Positions 14,854-22,851 of a DNA stretch of 64,000 bases are shown here, one piece after another. The notes beneath the pieces were generated by a model. The model was not told where the DNA came from. It saw only the letters and a program-made list of their open reading frames with translations, and ran no database searches. Source of the stretch: JACVRW01 sp963728495 (lineage in GTDB: Bacteria; Actinomycetota; Thermoleophilia; Solirubrobacterales; Thermoleophilaceae); contig CAVSKI010000003.1 of NCBI GenBank assembly GCA_963728495.1, forward strand, positions 186,001 to 250,000, given 5' to 3'. The number at the start of each line of letters is the position of its first letter. Position 1 is the first letter of the stretch. A program made the position numbers and the translations under genes.

Positions 14854-16044
14854 TCACCCAGCTCCGGCGCAGAACGCCTCGTAATCCGGGAACACGCCCA
14901 TCTCCTCGTCGGAGATCGCGTCCGGCTCGCGCGAGCAGATCGGGCAGTCCGGGTCCCGGCGCACCTTCAGCTCGGTGAACGTGGTCCCCAGCGCGTCGTA
15001 GAGCAGCAGGCGGCCGGCCATCGTGTCACCGGCGCCCGTCACGAGCTTGATGACCTCGACCGACTGCAGCAGGCCCATCACACCGGGCAGCACGCCGAGT
15101 ACGCCGGCGGCGCCGCAGGAGGGCGCCAGCTCCGCGGGCGGCGGGGTCGGGTAGAGGCAGCGGTAGCACGGGCCCTCGTAGGGGTGGAAGACCGACAGCT
15201 GACCCTCGAAGCCGAGGATCGAGGCCGAGACCACCGGGGTCTGCGTGCGCACGCTCGCGTCGTTGAGCAGGTAGCGCGTGGGGAAGTTGTCGAGGCCGTC
15301 GACGATCACGTCGTAGCCCTCGATGATCTCCATGATGTTGTCGGCGCCGAGGCGCACCTCGTACTTCTCGACGTTGACGTCCGGGTTGATCTCGTGGATG
15401 GCGATCTCCGCGGAATCGACCTTGGGCACGCCAATGCGGTCGTTGGAGTGCGCGACCTGGCGCTGGAGGTTGGAGAGGTCGACCACGTCGTTGTCGACGA
15501 TGCCCAGCGTCCCCACGCCGGCCGCAGCCAGGTAGAGGGCGGCGGGGGAGCCGAGGCCGCCGGCTCCGAGCAGAAGCACCTTGGCGTCGAGCAGCTTCAT
15601 CTGGCCCGCCAGCCCGACCTCGGGCACGAGCAGGTGGCGCGAATAGCGCTCGCGCTGCTCGGCGCTCAGCGAGCGCGGCACCTCAACCTCGTAGCCGCGG
15701 TCCTTCCACAGCGTGATGCCCCCGCGCATGGAGGCCACATCCTCGTAGCCGAGCAGGTCCTGCAGCGTGTGGGCAGCCAGTGCCGAGCGGTTACCGGAGG
15801 CGCAGTAGAGGACCACGCGCTTGGAACGGTCGCTCACGGCGCCCTCAATGCGCGATTCGAGGTGCCCGCGCGGGACGTGAACGGCGCCCGGGACGTGCGA
15901 CTCCTCGAACTCGTGCTGCTCGCGCACGTCGACGATCACGGCGCCGTTGCCGTTGCCGCTGGGGTCGAGCTCGTAGACCTCTTTCGGGTCCACCTCCTCG
16001 ATCTGCTCCTTGATCTTGCGGATCACATCCGCGCCGCTGGCCAT
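14854..16044 (-). CDS. moeZ: Rhodanese-ThiF/MoeB fusion, sulfur-carrier activating enzyme (MoeZ-like)
   Basis: The 396-residue protein has an N-terminal rhodanese domain (about residues 10-120, catalytic C81 in YCASGNRS). An E1-like ThiF/MoeB domain follows, with the ATP loop GAGGLGSP (about 160), the zinc cysteines CYRC and CPIC (about 293/296 and 367/370) and the reactive cysteine in PSCGAAGVLG (about 310). Such enzymes adenylate the C terminus of MoaD/CysO and transfer sulfur to it. Mycobacterial MoeZ has the reverse domain order. ATG 16044 with AGGTGG ten bases upstream is chosen over a TTG at 16053. Confidence 0.88.
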   Translation of the reverse strand: MASGADVIRKIKEQIEEVDPKEVYELDPSGNGNGAVIVDVREQHEFEESHVPGAVHVPRGHLESRIEGAVSDRSKRVVLYCASGNRSALAAHTLQDLLGYEDVASMRGGITLWKDRGYEVEVPRSLSAEQRERYSRHLLVPEVGLAGQMKLLDAKVLLLGAGGLGSPAALYLAAAGVGTLGIVDNDVVDLSNLQRQVAHSNDRIGVPKVDSAEIAIHEINPDVNVEKYEVRLGADNIMEIIEGYDVIVDGLDNFPTRYLLNDASVRTQTPVVSASILGFEGQLSVFHPYEGPCYRCLYPTPPPAELAPSCGAAGVLGVLPGVMGLLQSVEVIKLVTGAGDTMAGRLLLYDALGTTFTELKVRRDPDCPICSREPDAISDEEMGVFPDYEAFCAGAG

Positions 16045-16080
16045 GAGCTGCAAACCACCTAAACCGGGTCGAGATTCAAT

Positions 16081-16096
16081 ACTTCAGAAAGTGTAG
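16081..16096 (-). promoter_or_regulatory. moeZ promoter word shared with cysM
   Basis: The minus strand reads CTACACTTTCTGAAGT, identical over 16 bases to the sequence at the cysM start (12033-12048). TACACT at 16090-16095 would place transcription start about 38 bases before the moeZ ATG. Confidence 0.58.
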
Positions 16097-16127
16097 CGGC
16101 GGTGCGCGCCCCTCTGTTGAAACATAA

Positions 16128-16153
16128 CCGGGGCGCCCTCTCGAGCGCCCCGG
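16128..16153. terminator. GC-rich hairpin in the moeZ/histidine kinase divergent region
   Basis: CCGGGGCGC (16128-16136) pairs perfectly with GCGCCCCGG (16145-16153) around an 8-base loop. It lies upstream of both divergent genes, so it is not a normal gene end. It may insulate the two promoters or end an unseen transcript. Confidence 0.35.
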
Positions 16154-16261
16154 TGGGAGACCCAGACCTAGATTTGTTTGCTGCGGAAGCCCCGACCGAC
16201 AGGTCCATCTGCCGTGGTCGAAGCCTCACCAGGAGTTTCGTCTTCGGGCGCGCCTGCCGAT

Positions 16262-16279
16262 ATGGGGTGGAGACCCCAT
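16262..16279. promoter_or_regulatory. Inverted repeat upstream of the histidine kinase gene
   Basis: ATGGGGT-GGAG-ACCCCAT is a perfect 7-bp inverted repeat, 27 bases before the kinase ATG. It is a candidate operator, perhaps for autoregulation by the paired response regulator. Binding is inferred. Confidence 0.35.
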
Positions 16280-16306
16280 TTCACCTCATAGGGCGTTATC
16301 CGATCC

Positions 16307-17317
16307 ATGCATAGACCGAGAATGGCGCGCCGCGACGATTCCCTCATAGGCCAGGTGGTCGCGGCCAACGTGGTGCTGGTCGCGCTCACCCTGTTCGCGG
16401 CGAGCCTCGCCGCGGGCCTGGATCTCGAGGTGGAGGAGCAGCGCTGGCAGTTCGCGATCCTCGCCATGGCCATCATCCTCAGCCTCTGCACGAACCTGTG
16501 GATGCTCCAGCGCCGCTTTCGCCCGCTCGAGAACCTGATCGACCGAATCGAGTCGATCGACCCCTCCGAGCCCTCGCCGCTCGAGCTCGACCGCCGGGAC
16601 CCGGTCGAGGAGATCGATCGCCTCTCGCACTCCTTCAGGCGCCTGCTGGAGCGCATCGAGGACGAGCGCCGCCGGTCGGGGCAGCTCGCGATGCGAGCGC
16701 AGGAGGAGGAACGCCGCCGCCTGGCGCGCGACCTCCACGATGAGGTCAACCAGGCCCTGACGGCGGTCCTCCTGCGCCTGGAGGCCCTTGCCCAGGAGTC
16801 GCCGCCCGAGCGCGGCCCCGAGGTGGCCGAGTTGAAGAAACTCGTCAACCAAGCCATGGAGGAGCTGCTCAACCTGGCCCGCCAGCTGCGGCCCTCCGCG
16901 CTCGACGACCACGGCCTGCTGCCCGCCGTGCAGGCTCAGCTCAAGCGCTTCTCGGCGCGCACCGGAATCGAGGTTCGCCTGAACACCGAAGGGGATCCGA
17001 ACCAGTTGCCCGAGGTCCTACAGACGGCGATCTACCGAGTGGCCCAGGAGGCGCTGACCAACGTCGGGCGGCATGCCGGGGCCACGGCGGTGGAGGTGGA
17101 CCTCGAGGCCGCCGATGGCCGGGCCGAGCTGCGCATTCGCGACGACGGCGCCGGATTTGACCCCGGAACCATCCCGCGCGCCGGAACTCAGAGTCCGGGC
17201 GCCGGCCTCGGGCTCAGCGGAATGGCCGAACGCGCGCGCCTCGTGGGCGGCGAGCTCGACGTGCGTTCCGCGCCGGGCGGCGGGACCTCGGTCACGCTGC
17301 GAGTGCGCGCCGCATGA
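16307..17317 (+). CDS. NarL-family sensor histidine kinase (HAMP, HisKA_3)
   Basis: The 336-residue protein has two membrane helices (about residues 17-38 and 48-66) with only a short loop between them, a HAMP-like linker with coiled coil, and a HisKA_3 dimerisation domain with phospho-acceptor His144 in LARDLHDEVNQALT. The HATPase domain has N-box YRVAQEALTNVGRHA and G-boxes DDGAGF and GLGLSGMAERA. The short extracytoplasmic loop suggests sensing within the membrane or by the HAMP region. The stop overlaps the response regulator ATG (ATGA), so the two are translationally coupled partners. Confidence 0.9.
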   Translation: MHRPRMARRDDSLIGQVVAANVVLVALTLFAASLAAGLDLEVEEQRWQFAILAMAIILSLCTNLWMLQRRFRPLENLIDRIESIDPSEPSPLELDRRDPVEEIDRLSHSFRRLLERIEDERRRSGQLAMRAQEEERRRLARDLHDEVNQALTAVLLRLEALAQESPPERGPEVAELKKLVNQAMEELLNLARQLRPSALDDHGLLPAVQAQLKRFSARTGIEVRLNTEGDPNQLPEVLQTAIYRVAQEALTNVGRHAGATAVEVDLEAADGRAELRIRDDGAGFDPGTIPRAGTQSPGAGLGLSGMAERARLVGGELDVRSAPGGGTSVTLRVRAA

Positions 17318-17949
17318 TCCGGGTCGTGATCGCCGACGACCACGGCATCGTGCGGTCGGGGCTGAGGATGCTGATCGATCGCCAGCGCGACATGGAGGTG
17401 GTGGCCGAGGCCCACGACGGCGTGGCCGCGCTCGAGCAGACCCAGGCCCAGCGCCCTCACGTTGCGGTGTTGGACGTGTCGATGCCGCGCATGACCGGTC
17501 TCCAGGCCGCGCGCGAGATCCGCTCGCACGTGCCGGACACGCGCGTGCTGCTGCTGTCGATGCACGACGACGAGCGCTACTTCCTGGAGGGCCTGGAGGC
17601 CGGCGCGGCCGGCTATGTGCTCAAGCGGGCGGCCGATACCGACCTGATCGGCGCGGTGAGAACCGTCGCCGGCGGCCGGACCTTCCTCTCCGACGACGCT
17701 CAGCGGACGTTGATGGACGCGTGGCTGGAGAACGGCAGCCCGGCGCCCGACGACCCCCTCACCCCACGTGAGCTCGAGGTCGTGAAGCTGATCGCCGAGG
17801 CGTTCAACAACCGGCAGATCGCGCGGACGCTCAATGTCTCGGAGAAGACCGTCGAGTCCCACCGCGCCAACGTCCTCTCCAAGCTCGGAATGCGCGACCG
17901 CGTGGAGCTCGTGCGCTACGCGATCCGACGTGGCCTCGTCGAGCCCTAG
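17314..17949 (+). CDS. NarL/FixJ-family response regulator
   Basis: The 211-residue protein has a receiver domain with Asp in IADDHGIVR, phospho-acceptor D54 (VAVLDVSMPRMTG) and the conserved lysine (YVLKRA). A C-terminal LuxR-type helix-turn-helix follows (LTPRELEVVKLIAEAFNNRQIARTLNVSEKTVESHRANVLSKLG). It is phosphorylated by the kinase encoded just upstream with a four-base overlap. The targets are unknown. Confidence 0.93.
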   Translation: MIRVVIADDHGIVRSGLRMLIDRQRDMEVVAEAHDGVAALEQTQAQRPHVAVLDVSMPRMTGLQAAREIRSHVPDTRVLLLSMHDDERYFLEGLEAGAAGYVLKRAADTDLIGAVRTVAGGRTFLSDDAQRTLMDAWLENGSPAPDDPLTPRELEVVKLIAEAFNNRQIARTLNVSEKTVESHRANVLSKLGMRDRVELVRYAIRRGLVEP

Positions 17950-17950
17950 C

Positions 17951-17956
17951 TACGCT
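17951..17956 (+). promoter_or_regulatory. Candidate -10 box of the SCO-like gene
   Basis: TACGCT is followed by seven bases and the GTG at 17964, the same leaderless geometry as at cysM and sufB. It overlaps the end of the response regulator gene region. Confidence 0.45.
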
Positions 17957-17963
17957 CGCCAGA

Positions 17964-18569
17964 GTGAATGCGCGCATCCTCATCGCGCTCTTCCTCGTTG
18001 CCCTTTTCACGTTCGGGGCTGTTCTACTGGTGGCGAGCTCCCGCGACGACAGCGGCGACAAGATCGCCACCGCGGGCAGCCGCTTCGAGGGCGCCGTGAT
18101 GCCCAAGGGCCTGCGGGCGCCCGACTTCGAGCTTCGAAACCAGGACGGCGAGCGCATCACCATGCGCGAGCTGCGCGGCGAGCCCGTGGTCGTGACCTTC
18201 CTCTATACGAACTGCGACGACACGTGCCCGGCCCAGGCTCAGACGATTCGCGGTGCGCTCGACGAGCTGGGCGAGGACCTGCCCGCTCTGGCCGTGGCGG
18301 TCGACCCGCCGCGCGACACCGAGGAGAGCGCGCGCGCCTTTCTCTCCGAGCAGCGCGTGACCGGGCGCCTCGATTTCGTCCTGGGCAGCCGAAGCGAGCT
18401 GCGCCCGCTGTGGAACGGGTTCTACATCGCGCCCCAGACCGTGACCCGTGAGCACCAGGCCCGCTTCACGCTGGTTGACAAGCGCGGCTTTCAGCGCGTC
18501 GGCTACCCGGGCTTCGAGGCCACCCCCGAGCGGCTGGCCCACGATCTCCGGATCCTGCGGGCCGAATAG
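17964..18569 (+). CDS. SCO1/SenC family thioredoxin-fold protein
   Basis: The 201-residue protein starts with a membrane anchor (LIALFLVALFTFGAVLLVASS) and a periplasm-facing thioredoxin-like domain. It has the SCO copper motif YTNCDDTCP (C84, C88) and the distal histidine H164 (REHQARFTLVD). SCO proteins deliver copper to the CuA site of cytochrome c oxidase or act as thiol-disulfide reductases. No oxidase genes are in the window. A GTG start is used, with a -10 box seven bases upstream. A perfect hairpin follows the stop. Confidence 0.88.
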   Translation: MNARILIALFLVALFTFGAVLLVASSRDDSGDKIATAGSRFEGAVMPKGLRAPDFELRNQDGERITMRELRGEPVVVTFLYTNCDDTCPAQAQTIRGALDELGEDLPALAVAVDPPRDTEESARAFLSEQRVTGRLDFVLGSRSELRPLWNGFYIAPQTVTREHQARFTLVDKRGFQRVGYPGFEATPERLAHDLRILRAE

Positions 18570-18578
18570 CGTCGCTCC

Positions 18579-18599
18579 GGCGCGGGCCGAGCCCGCGCC
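18579..18599 (+). terminator. Hairpin after the SCO-like gene
   Basis: GGCGCGGGC-CGA-GCCCGCGCC forms a perfect 9-bp stem, ten bases after the stop codon. No T-run follows, as is common in GC-rich actinobacteria. Confidence 0.55.
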
Positions 18600-18656
18600 C
18601 TCGCGCCCGGCGGCCCCGCCGGCTTCTCCGACCAACCAGGTAGGATTTAGGCCTCG

Positions 18657-19178
18657 ATGATGTTCTCCACCAAAGCCGAGTACGGCGTCAGGGTGATGGC
18701 CCACCTCGCGAAGAGCGACGACCAGCGGCCCATCTCGCTCGGCACGATCGCCGACGCCGAGGGCCTGCCGCTCGCCTATCTGGAGCATCTGGTGCAGCGC
18801 CTGCGCAAGGCGCAACTGGTCGAGTCGCGCCGCGGGGCGCACGGCGGCTACACACTCGCGCGGCCGTCCCGGGAAATCAGCATGGCCGAGGTCGTGTCGG
18901 CGCTCGAGGGCGACATCGCCCCGATCGAGTGCATCACCGCCGACGCCGACGGCGTGCTCACCTGCTCCCGCGAGGGCGCCGAGCCCTGCCCCACCAAGCT
19001 TCTGTGGACCCGCGTTCAGGGGTCCATCGTCCGAACCTTGAACGAAATGACGCTGGACGATCTAGTTCAGCCGCTTAGGAAAGGTTCGGCGGAGCCGGAC
19101 CGGTCAAGAGAGGCCGGAGGCCGAACCCCGACATCAAGGCGCGGGGCTGGAAGCCCCGCGGAGGTAACCCCCGTATGA
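18657..19178 (+). CDS. sufR: Rrf2-family Fe-S regulator (SufR/IscR-like)
   Basis: The 173-residue protein has an N-terminal winged helix (FSTKAEYGVRVMAHLA ... RRGAHGGYTLARP) and three cysteines at residues 92, 103 and 111 (IECITAD, LTCSRE, EPCPTK), the cluster-binding pattern of IscR-type Rrf2 proteins. It heads the suf gene group, and its stop overlaps the sufC start (ATGA), so it probably senses Fe-S status and represses the operon. The C-terminal 30 residues are low-complexity and include a hairpin at 19141-19159. The start could be either of two adjacent ATGs. Confidence 0.88.
   Translation: MMFSTKAEYGVRVMAHLAKSDDQRPISLGTIADAEGLPLAYLEHLVQRLRKAQLVESRRGAHGGYTLARPSREISMAEVVSALEGDIAPIECITADADGVLTCSREGAEPCPTKLLWTRVQGSIVRTLNEMTLDDLVQPLRKGSAEPDRSREAGGRTPTSRRGAGSPAEVTPV
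19141..19159 (+). promoter_or_regulatory. Hairpin at the sufR/sufC junction
   Basis: GCGGGGCT-GGA-AGCCCCGC is a perfect 8-bp stem that ends directly before GAGG, the probable ribosome binding site of sufC (ATG 19175). It may modulate sufC translation or reflect an intragenic processing site. Confidence 0.35.
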
Positions 19179-19924
19179 CACTTCAGATCGAGAACCTGCA
19201 CGTCCGCACCGAGGAGCGAGAGATCCTCCACGGCGTCGACCTGGTGGTGAACAAGGGTGAGACGCACGCCCTCATGGGCCCCAACGGCTCGGGCAAGTCG
19301 ACCCTGGCCAACACGCTGATGGGCAACCCCAACTACGAGGTGACCGAGGGGCGCATCGTGCTCAACGGCGAGGACCTGACCGAGGCCGAGCCCGACGAGC
19401 GCGCCAAGGCCGGGCTTTTCATGGCCTTCCAGTATCCGGCCACGATTCCCGGAGTCTCGGTGGCCAACTTCCTGCGCATGGCGATCAACGCCAAGCGCGA
19501 GGATCCGATCAAGGTCAAGGAGTTCGGCCAGCTTCTGGGGAAGAACATGGACCTGCTCAGGATCGACCGCGCCTTCACCAGCCGCTACCTCAACGAGGGC
19601 TTCTCCGGTGGCGAGAAGAAGCGCGCTGAGATTCTCCAGCTGGCGATGCTCCAGCCCGACTTCGCAGTGCTGGACGAAACGGACTCCGGACTCGACATCG
19701 ACGCTCTGCGGATCGTCTCCGACGGCGTGAACGCGATGCGCGGCGACGAGCGCGGCTTCCTGATCATCACCCACTACACCCGCATCCTCGAATACGTGAA
19801 GCCCGAGTTCGTCCACATCCTCATCGACGGCCGCATCGTCCAGGAGGGCGGCGCCGAGCTCGCCACAGAGCTCGAGGACAAGGGCTACGAGTGGGTGCGT
19901 GAGGAGGTCGCGGCGAATGCCTAG
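19175..19924 (+). CDS. sufC: Fe-S cluster assembly ATPase SufC
   Basis: The 249-residue ABC ATPase has Walker A (GPNGSGKST), the SufC-type signature (NEGFSGGEKKR) and Walker B/D-loop (FAVLDETDSGLDIDAL). SufC drives the SufBCD scaffold complex in the cytoplasm. It overlaps sufR by four bases and sufD by eight, so translation is coupled along the operon. Order here is sufR-C-D-S-U, with sufB separate at 23662. Confidence 0.96.
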   Translation: MTLQIENLHVRTEEREILHGVDLVVNKGETHALMGPNGSGKSTLANTLMGNPNYEVTEGRIVLNGEDLTEAEPDERAKAGLFMAFQYPATIPGVSVANFLRMAINAKREDPIKVKEFGQLLGKNMDLLRIDRAFTSRYLNEGFSGGEKKRAEILQLAMLQPDFAVLDETDSGLDIDALRIVSDGVNAMRGDERGFLIITHYTRILEYVKPEFVHILIDGRIVQEGGAELATELEDKGYEWVREEVAANA

Positions 19925-21228
19925 CGCTAAGCAGCCGGCTCGCCCGGCTGCGCAGCGAACAGGGTCCGAGTTCGTAGAGCAGCGCCGCAAGGCCGCGCTC
20001 GAGGTCTACGAGCGCGAGGACACCCCGACCTGGCGCCGCTCGGGCTTCTGGACCACGTCGCTGCGCGGCCTTGACCTGGACGCGCTGGAGCCCAAGCGCT
20101 ACGAGCCCGGGCTGCCCGAGCTCGACCTCGGCGATGACGAGCACTCCGCGCTGATCGTCCAGCGCGGGCGCCAGCATCGTCCACAACGATGTGAGCGACG
20201 ACCGCATCACCGTGATGCCTCTCGAGCAGGCCGTGGAGGAGCACGGCGAGCTGGTGCAGGAGCACCTCGGCCGGCGCATGCCCTTCGAGGGCGACAAGTT
20301 CGCCGCCGGCTCCGCCGCCTTCTGGACCGGCGGTGTGTTCATCCACGTGCCCAAGAACGTGCAGATCGAGAAGCCGATCCAGGTGGTCTGGCTGATCGAC
20401 GAGCCCGGAACCGCCCAGTGGGCGCACACGCTCGCCGTAGTGGGCGAGCATTCCGAATGCCGCATCCGCGAGTTCTTCCTCGCCCCCGACTTCGAGGGTC
20501 AGGCCCTGCACGCGGGGTCCTTCGAGCTGTACGCCAAGCCCGGCGCCCAGGTCGACGTGGCCCACTACCAGGACTGGGGTAGCGGCGAGGTCTTCGATCT
20601 GTCGACCCGGCGCGTGGACATCGGACGCGATGCCCGCGTGAAGTGGGTGCCCATCCATCTCGGCGGGCGCCTGACCAGGCAGACGCTCGACATCATCACT
20701 GCCGAAGAGGGCTCGGACATGAAGCACACCGGGCTCTACTTCACCGAGCGCGACGAGCACCTCGACCTGTTCACCTCCGACCGCCACGAGGCGGGCCACA
20801 CCACCGGCGACACGGTCTGGAAGGGCGTGCTCACCGGAGACTCGCGCGCCTCCTACGAGGGTCTGATCCACATCATCCCGAAGGCCACCGAGGTCGACAC
20901 CTACCTCCAGACCCACCAGATGCTGCTTTCCCCCCGGGCCAAGGGGGACGCCATCCCGTCGCTGATCGTCGAGGTCGACAACGTCAGGGCCTCGCACGGG
21001 GGCACCGTGGGCGAGCTCGACCCCGAGCAGATCTTCTACATGATGACCCGCGGCGTGCCGCGCGCCGAAGCGGTACGCGTGCTGGTGGAGGGCTACTTCG
21101 AGGAGGTCGTGCAGCGCCTGGACGACCCGGGCCTGGAGGACCTCGTCCGGCGGAGAATCGCCGAGAAGCTCGAGAGCGCCAAGGACCAGGTGCGCGAGTT
21201 CATCGGGGAGCGGGCGGAGGCCGTCTAG
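19917..21228 (+). CDS. sufD: Fe-S cluster assembly protein SufD (apparent +1 frameshift)
   Basis: The N-terminal part starting MPSAKQPARPAAQ (frame of ATG 19917) and the main part from VHNDVSDDRITVMPLEQAV onward lie in different frames. Dropping one G of the GGG at 20166-20168 gives the smooth junction LIVQRGASIVHND and a full 436-residue SufD with its beta-helix and C-terminal helices (GVPRAEAVRVLVEGYFEEV). SufD pairs with SufB and SufC to form the scaffold. As the rest of the operon is intact, a sequencing error is likely. A true pseudogene or a programmed shift is less likely. The second part has GTG 20191 as a possible internal start. Confidence 0.85.
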
Positions 21229-22466
21229 TGGGCGCCGTCGCAGCCGCTCCACTGCTGGATGTCCGGGCCGACTTCCCGGTGCTCGAGCGCGAGTTCAGCG
21301 GCCGCCGTGTGGCCTACCTCGACTCCGCCGCTACCTCTCAGCGCCCCAATCAGGTGGTGGAGGCGATGGACCGCTTCCAGCGGCAGTCCTACGCGCCCAT
21401 CCACCGCGGCGTCTACGAGCTGGCGCGCGAGTCGACCGATGCCTTCGAGGGCGCACGCGAGCGAATCGCTGCGTTCGTCAACTGGGAGCCGGCGTGCTCG
21501 ATCTTCACCCTCAACGCCACGGAGGCGATCAACCTCGTGGCCTACTCGTGGGGGCGGCGCAACATCGGCGAGGGCGACGAGGTGCTCATCACCGAGATGG
21601 AGCACCATTCCAACATCGTGCCCTGGCAGATCCTCTGTGAGGAGCAGGGCGCGCGGCTGCGCTACGTGCCGGTCACCGCCAGCGGGGAGCTGGCGCTCGA
21701 CGAGCTCGACGCCATCCTCGCCGAGGGCCGGGTCAAGCTGCTGGCCGTCGTCCACGTGTCCAACGTGCTGGGCACGATCAACCCGATCGCCGACATCGTG
21801 CGCCGGGCGCGCGCCGCCGGAGCGGTGACCGTTGTGGACGGCGCACAGGGCGTGCCGCAGCTGCCGGTCGACCTCTCTGCGCTCGACATCGACTTCTATG
21901 CCTGGACCGGCCACAAGGCGCTCGGCCCCACGCTCGGGTTGCTGCACGGCCGGCGCGAGCTGCTGGCCGAGATGCCGCCCTTCCTGAGCGGCGGACACAT
22001 GATCAAGCGCGTGGAGCGCGAGTCGTCGACCTGGAACGACCTGCCCTGGAAGTTCGAGGCCGGAACCTCTGACGTGACCGAGGCCGTGGGACTGGGTGCT
22101 GCGGTCGACTACCTGGGCGCGCTCGGGATGGACAACGTCCGCGCCCACGAGTGCGAGCTGACCGCCTACGCGCTCGAGCGGTTGCCCGAAGTGGAGGGCC
22201 TTACCGTCTTCGGACCGGCCGAGGCCGAGCGCCGCGGCGGAGTGATCTCCTTCGCCATCGAGGGGATGCACCCACACGACATCGCCCAGCTGTGCGACCG
22301 CCAGGCGGTCTGCATCCGCGCCGGCCACCACTGCGCTCAGCCGCTGATGCGCTGCCTCGGTGTGGGAGCGACAGCGCGGGCCTCGTTCAGCGTCTACAAC
22401 TCGCGCGACGAGGTCGACCGGCTGGTGGAGGCGCTGGTCAAGGGCCGGGAGGTCTTCGACCTGTAG
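21228..22466 (+). CDS. sufS: Cysteine desulfurase SufS
   Basis: The 412-residue class V aminotransferase-fold enzyme has the PLP lysine K230 (WTGHKALGP), the preceding EMEHHSN block and the catalytic cysteine C369 (RAGHHCAQPLMRCLG) in the short loop typical of group II SufS. It supplies persulfide sulfur to SufU and SufBCD. The GTG start overlaps the sufD stop by one base (TAGTG), so it is coupled to sufD. Confidence 0.95.
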   Translation: MGAVAAAPLLDVRADFPVLEREFSGRRVAYLDSAATSQRPNQVVEAMDRFQRQSYAPIHRGVYELARESTDAFEGARERIAAFVNWEPACSIFTLNATEAINLVAYSWGRRNIGEGDEVLITEMEHHSNIVPWQILCEEQGARLRYVPVTASGELALDELDAILAEGRVKLLAVVHVSNVLGTINPIADIVRRARAAGAVTVVDGAQGVPQLPVDLSALDIDFYAWTGHKALGPTLGLLHGRRELLAEMPPFLSGGHMIKRVERESSTWNDLPWKFEAGTSDVTEAVGLGAAVDYLGALGMDNVRAHECELTAYALERLPEVEGLTVFGPAEAERRGGVISFAIEGMHPHDIAQLCDRQAVCIRAGHHCAQPLMRCLGVGATARASFSVYNSRDEVDRLVEALVKGREVFDL

Positions 22467-22470
22467 GACC

Positions 22471-22851
22471 ATGGACGCCCTCTACCGCGACTACATCCTC
22501 GACCACTACAAGAACCCGCGGAACTTCGGCGAGCTCGAGCCCCATGACCTCGAGTTCCACGATCACAATCCGCTCTGTGGCGACGAGCTCGGCGTCCACA
22601 TCCTCGTGGAGGACGGCAAGGTCAAGGACCTGCGCTTCCACGGCCAGGGCTGCGCGATCTCGCAGGCTTCCGCTTCCATCAGCTCCGAGGAGCTGATCGG
22701 CATGCCGCTCGAGGAGATCGAGGGCCTCGGCGCGGCGTGGGCGATCGATCAGCTCGGCATCGAGATCTCGCCCACGCGCCGCAAGTGCGCGCTGCTGCCG
22801 CTGAAGGTCATGCGCGGCGCTGCCACCGGCGATCCGTCGTGGCCCGAATGA
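22471..22851 (+). CDS. sufU: Fe-S assembly protein SufU
   Basis: The 126-residue IscU-fold protein has the zinc/cluster ligands in NPLCGDELGV, GQGCAISQAS and RRKCALLPL, and the SufU-type insertion between the second and third cysteines. In Gram-positive bacteria SufU is a zinc-dependent sulfurtransferase partner of SufS. It follows sufS by four bases. Its 3' end overlaps the convergent methyltransferase gene by 44 bases. Confidence 0.93.
   Translation: MDALYRDYILDHYKNPRNFGELEPHDLEFHDHNPLCGDELGVHILVEDGKVKDLRFHGQGCAISQASASISSEELIGMPLEEIEGLGAAWAIDQLGIEISPTRRKCALLPLKVMRGAATGDPSWPE

Noticed and set aside
16128..16153. A riboswitch upstream of the histidine kinase gene
   Set aside because: Only a simple GC-rich hairpin is visible, with no conserved aptamer-like pattern.
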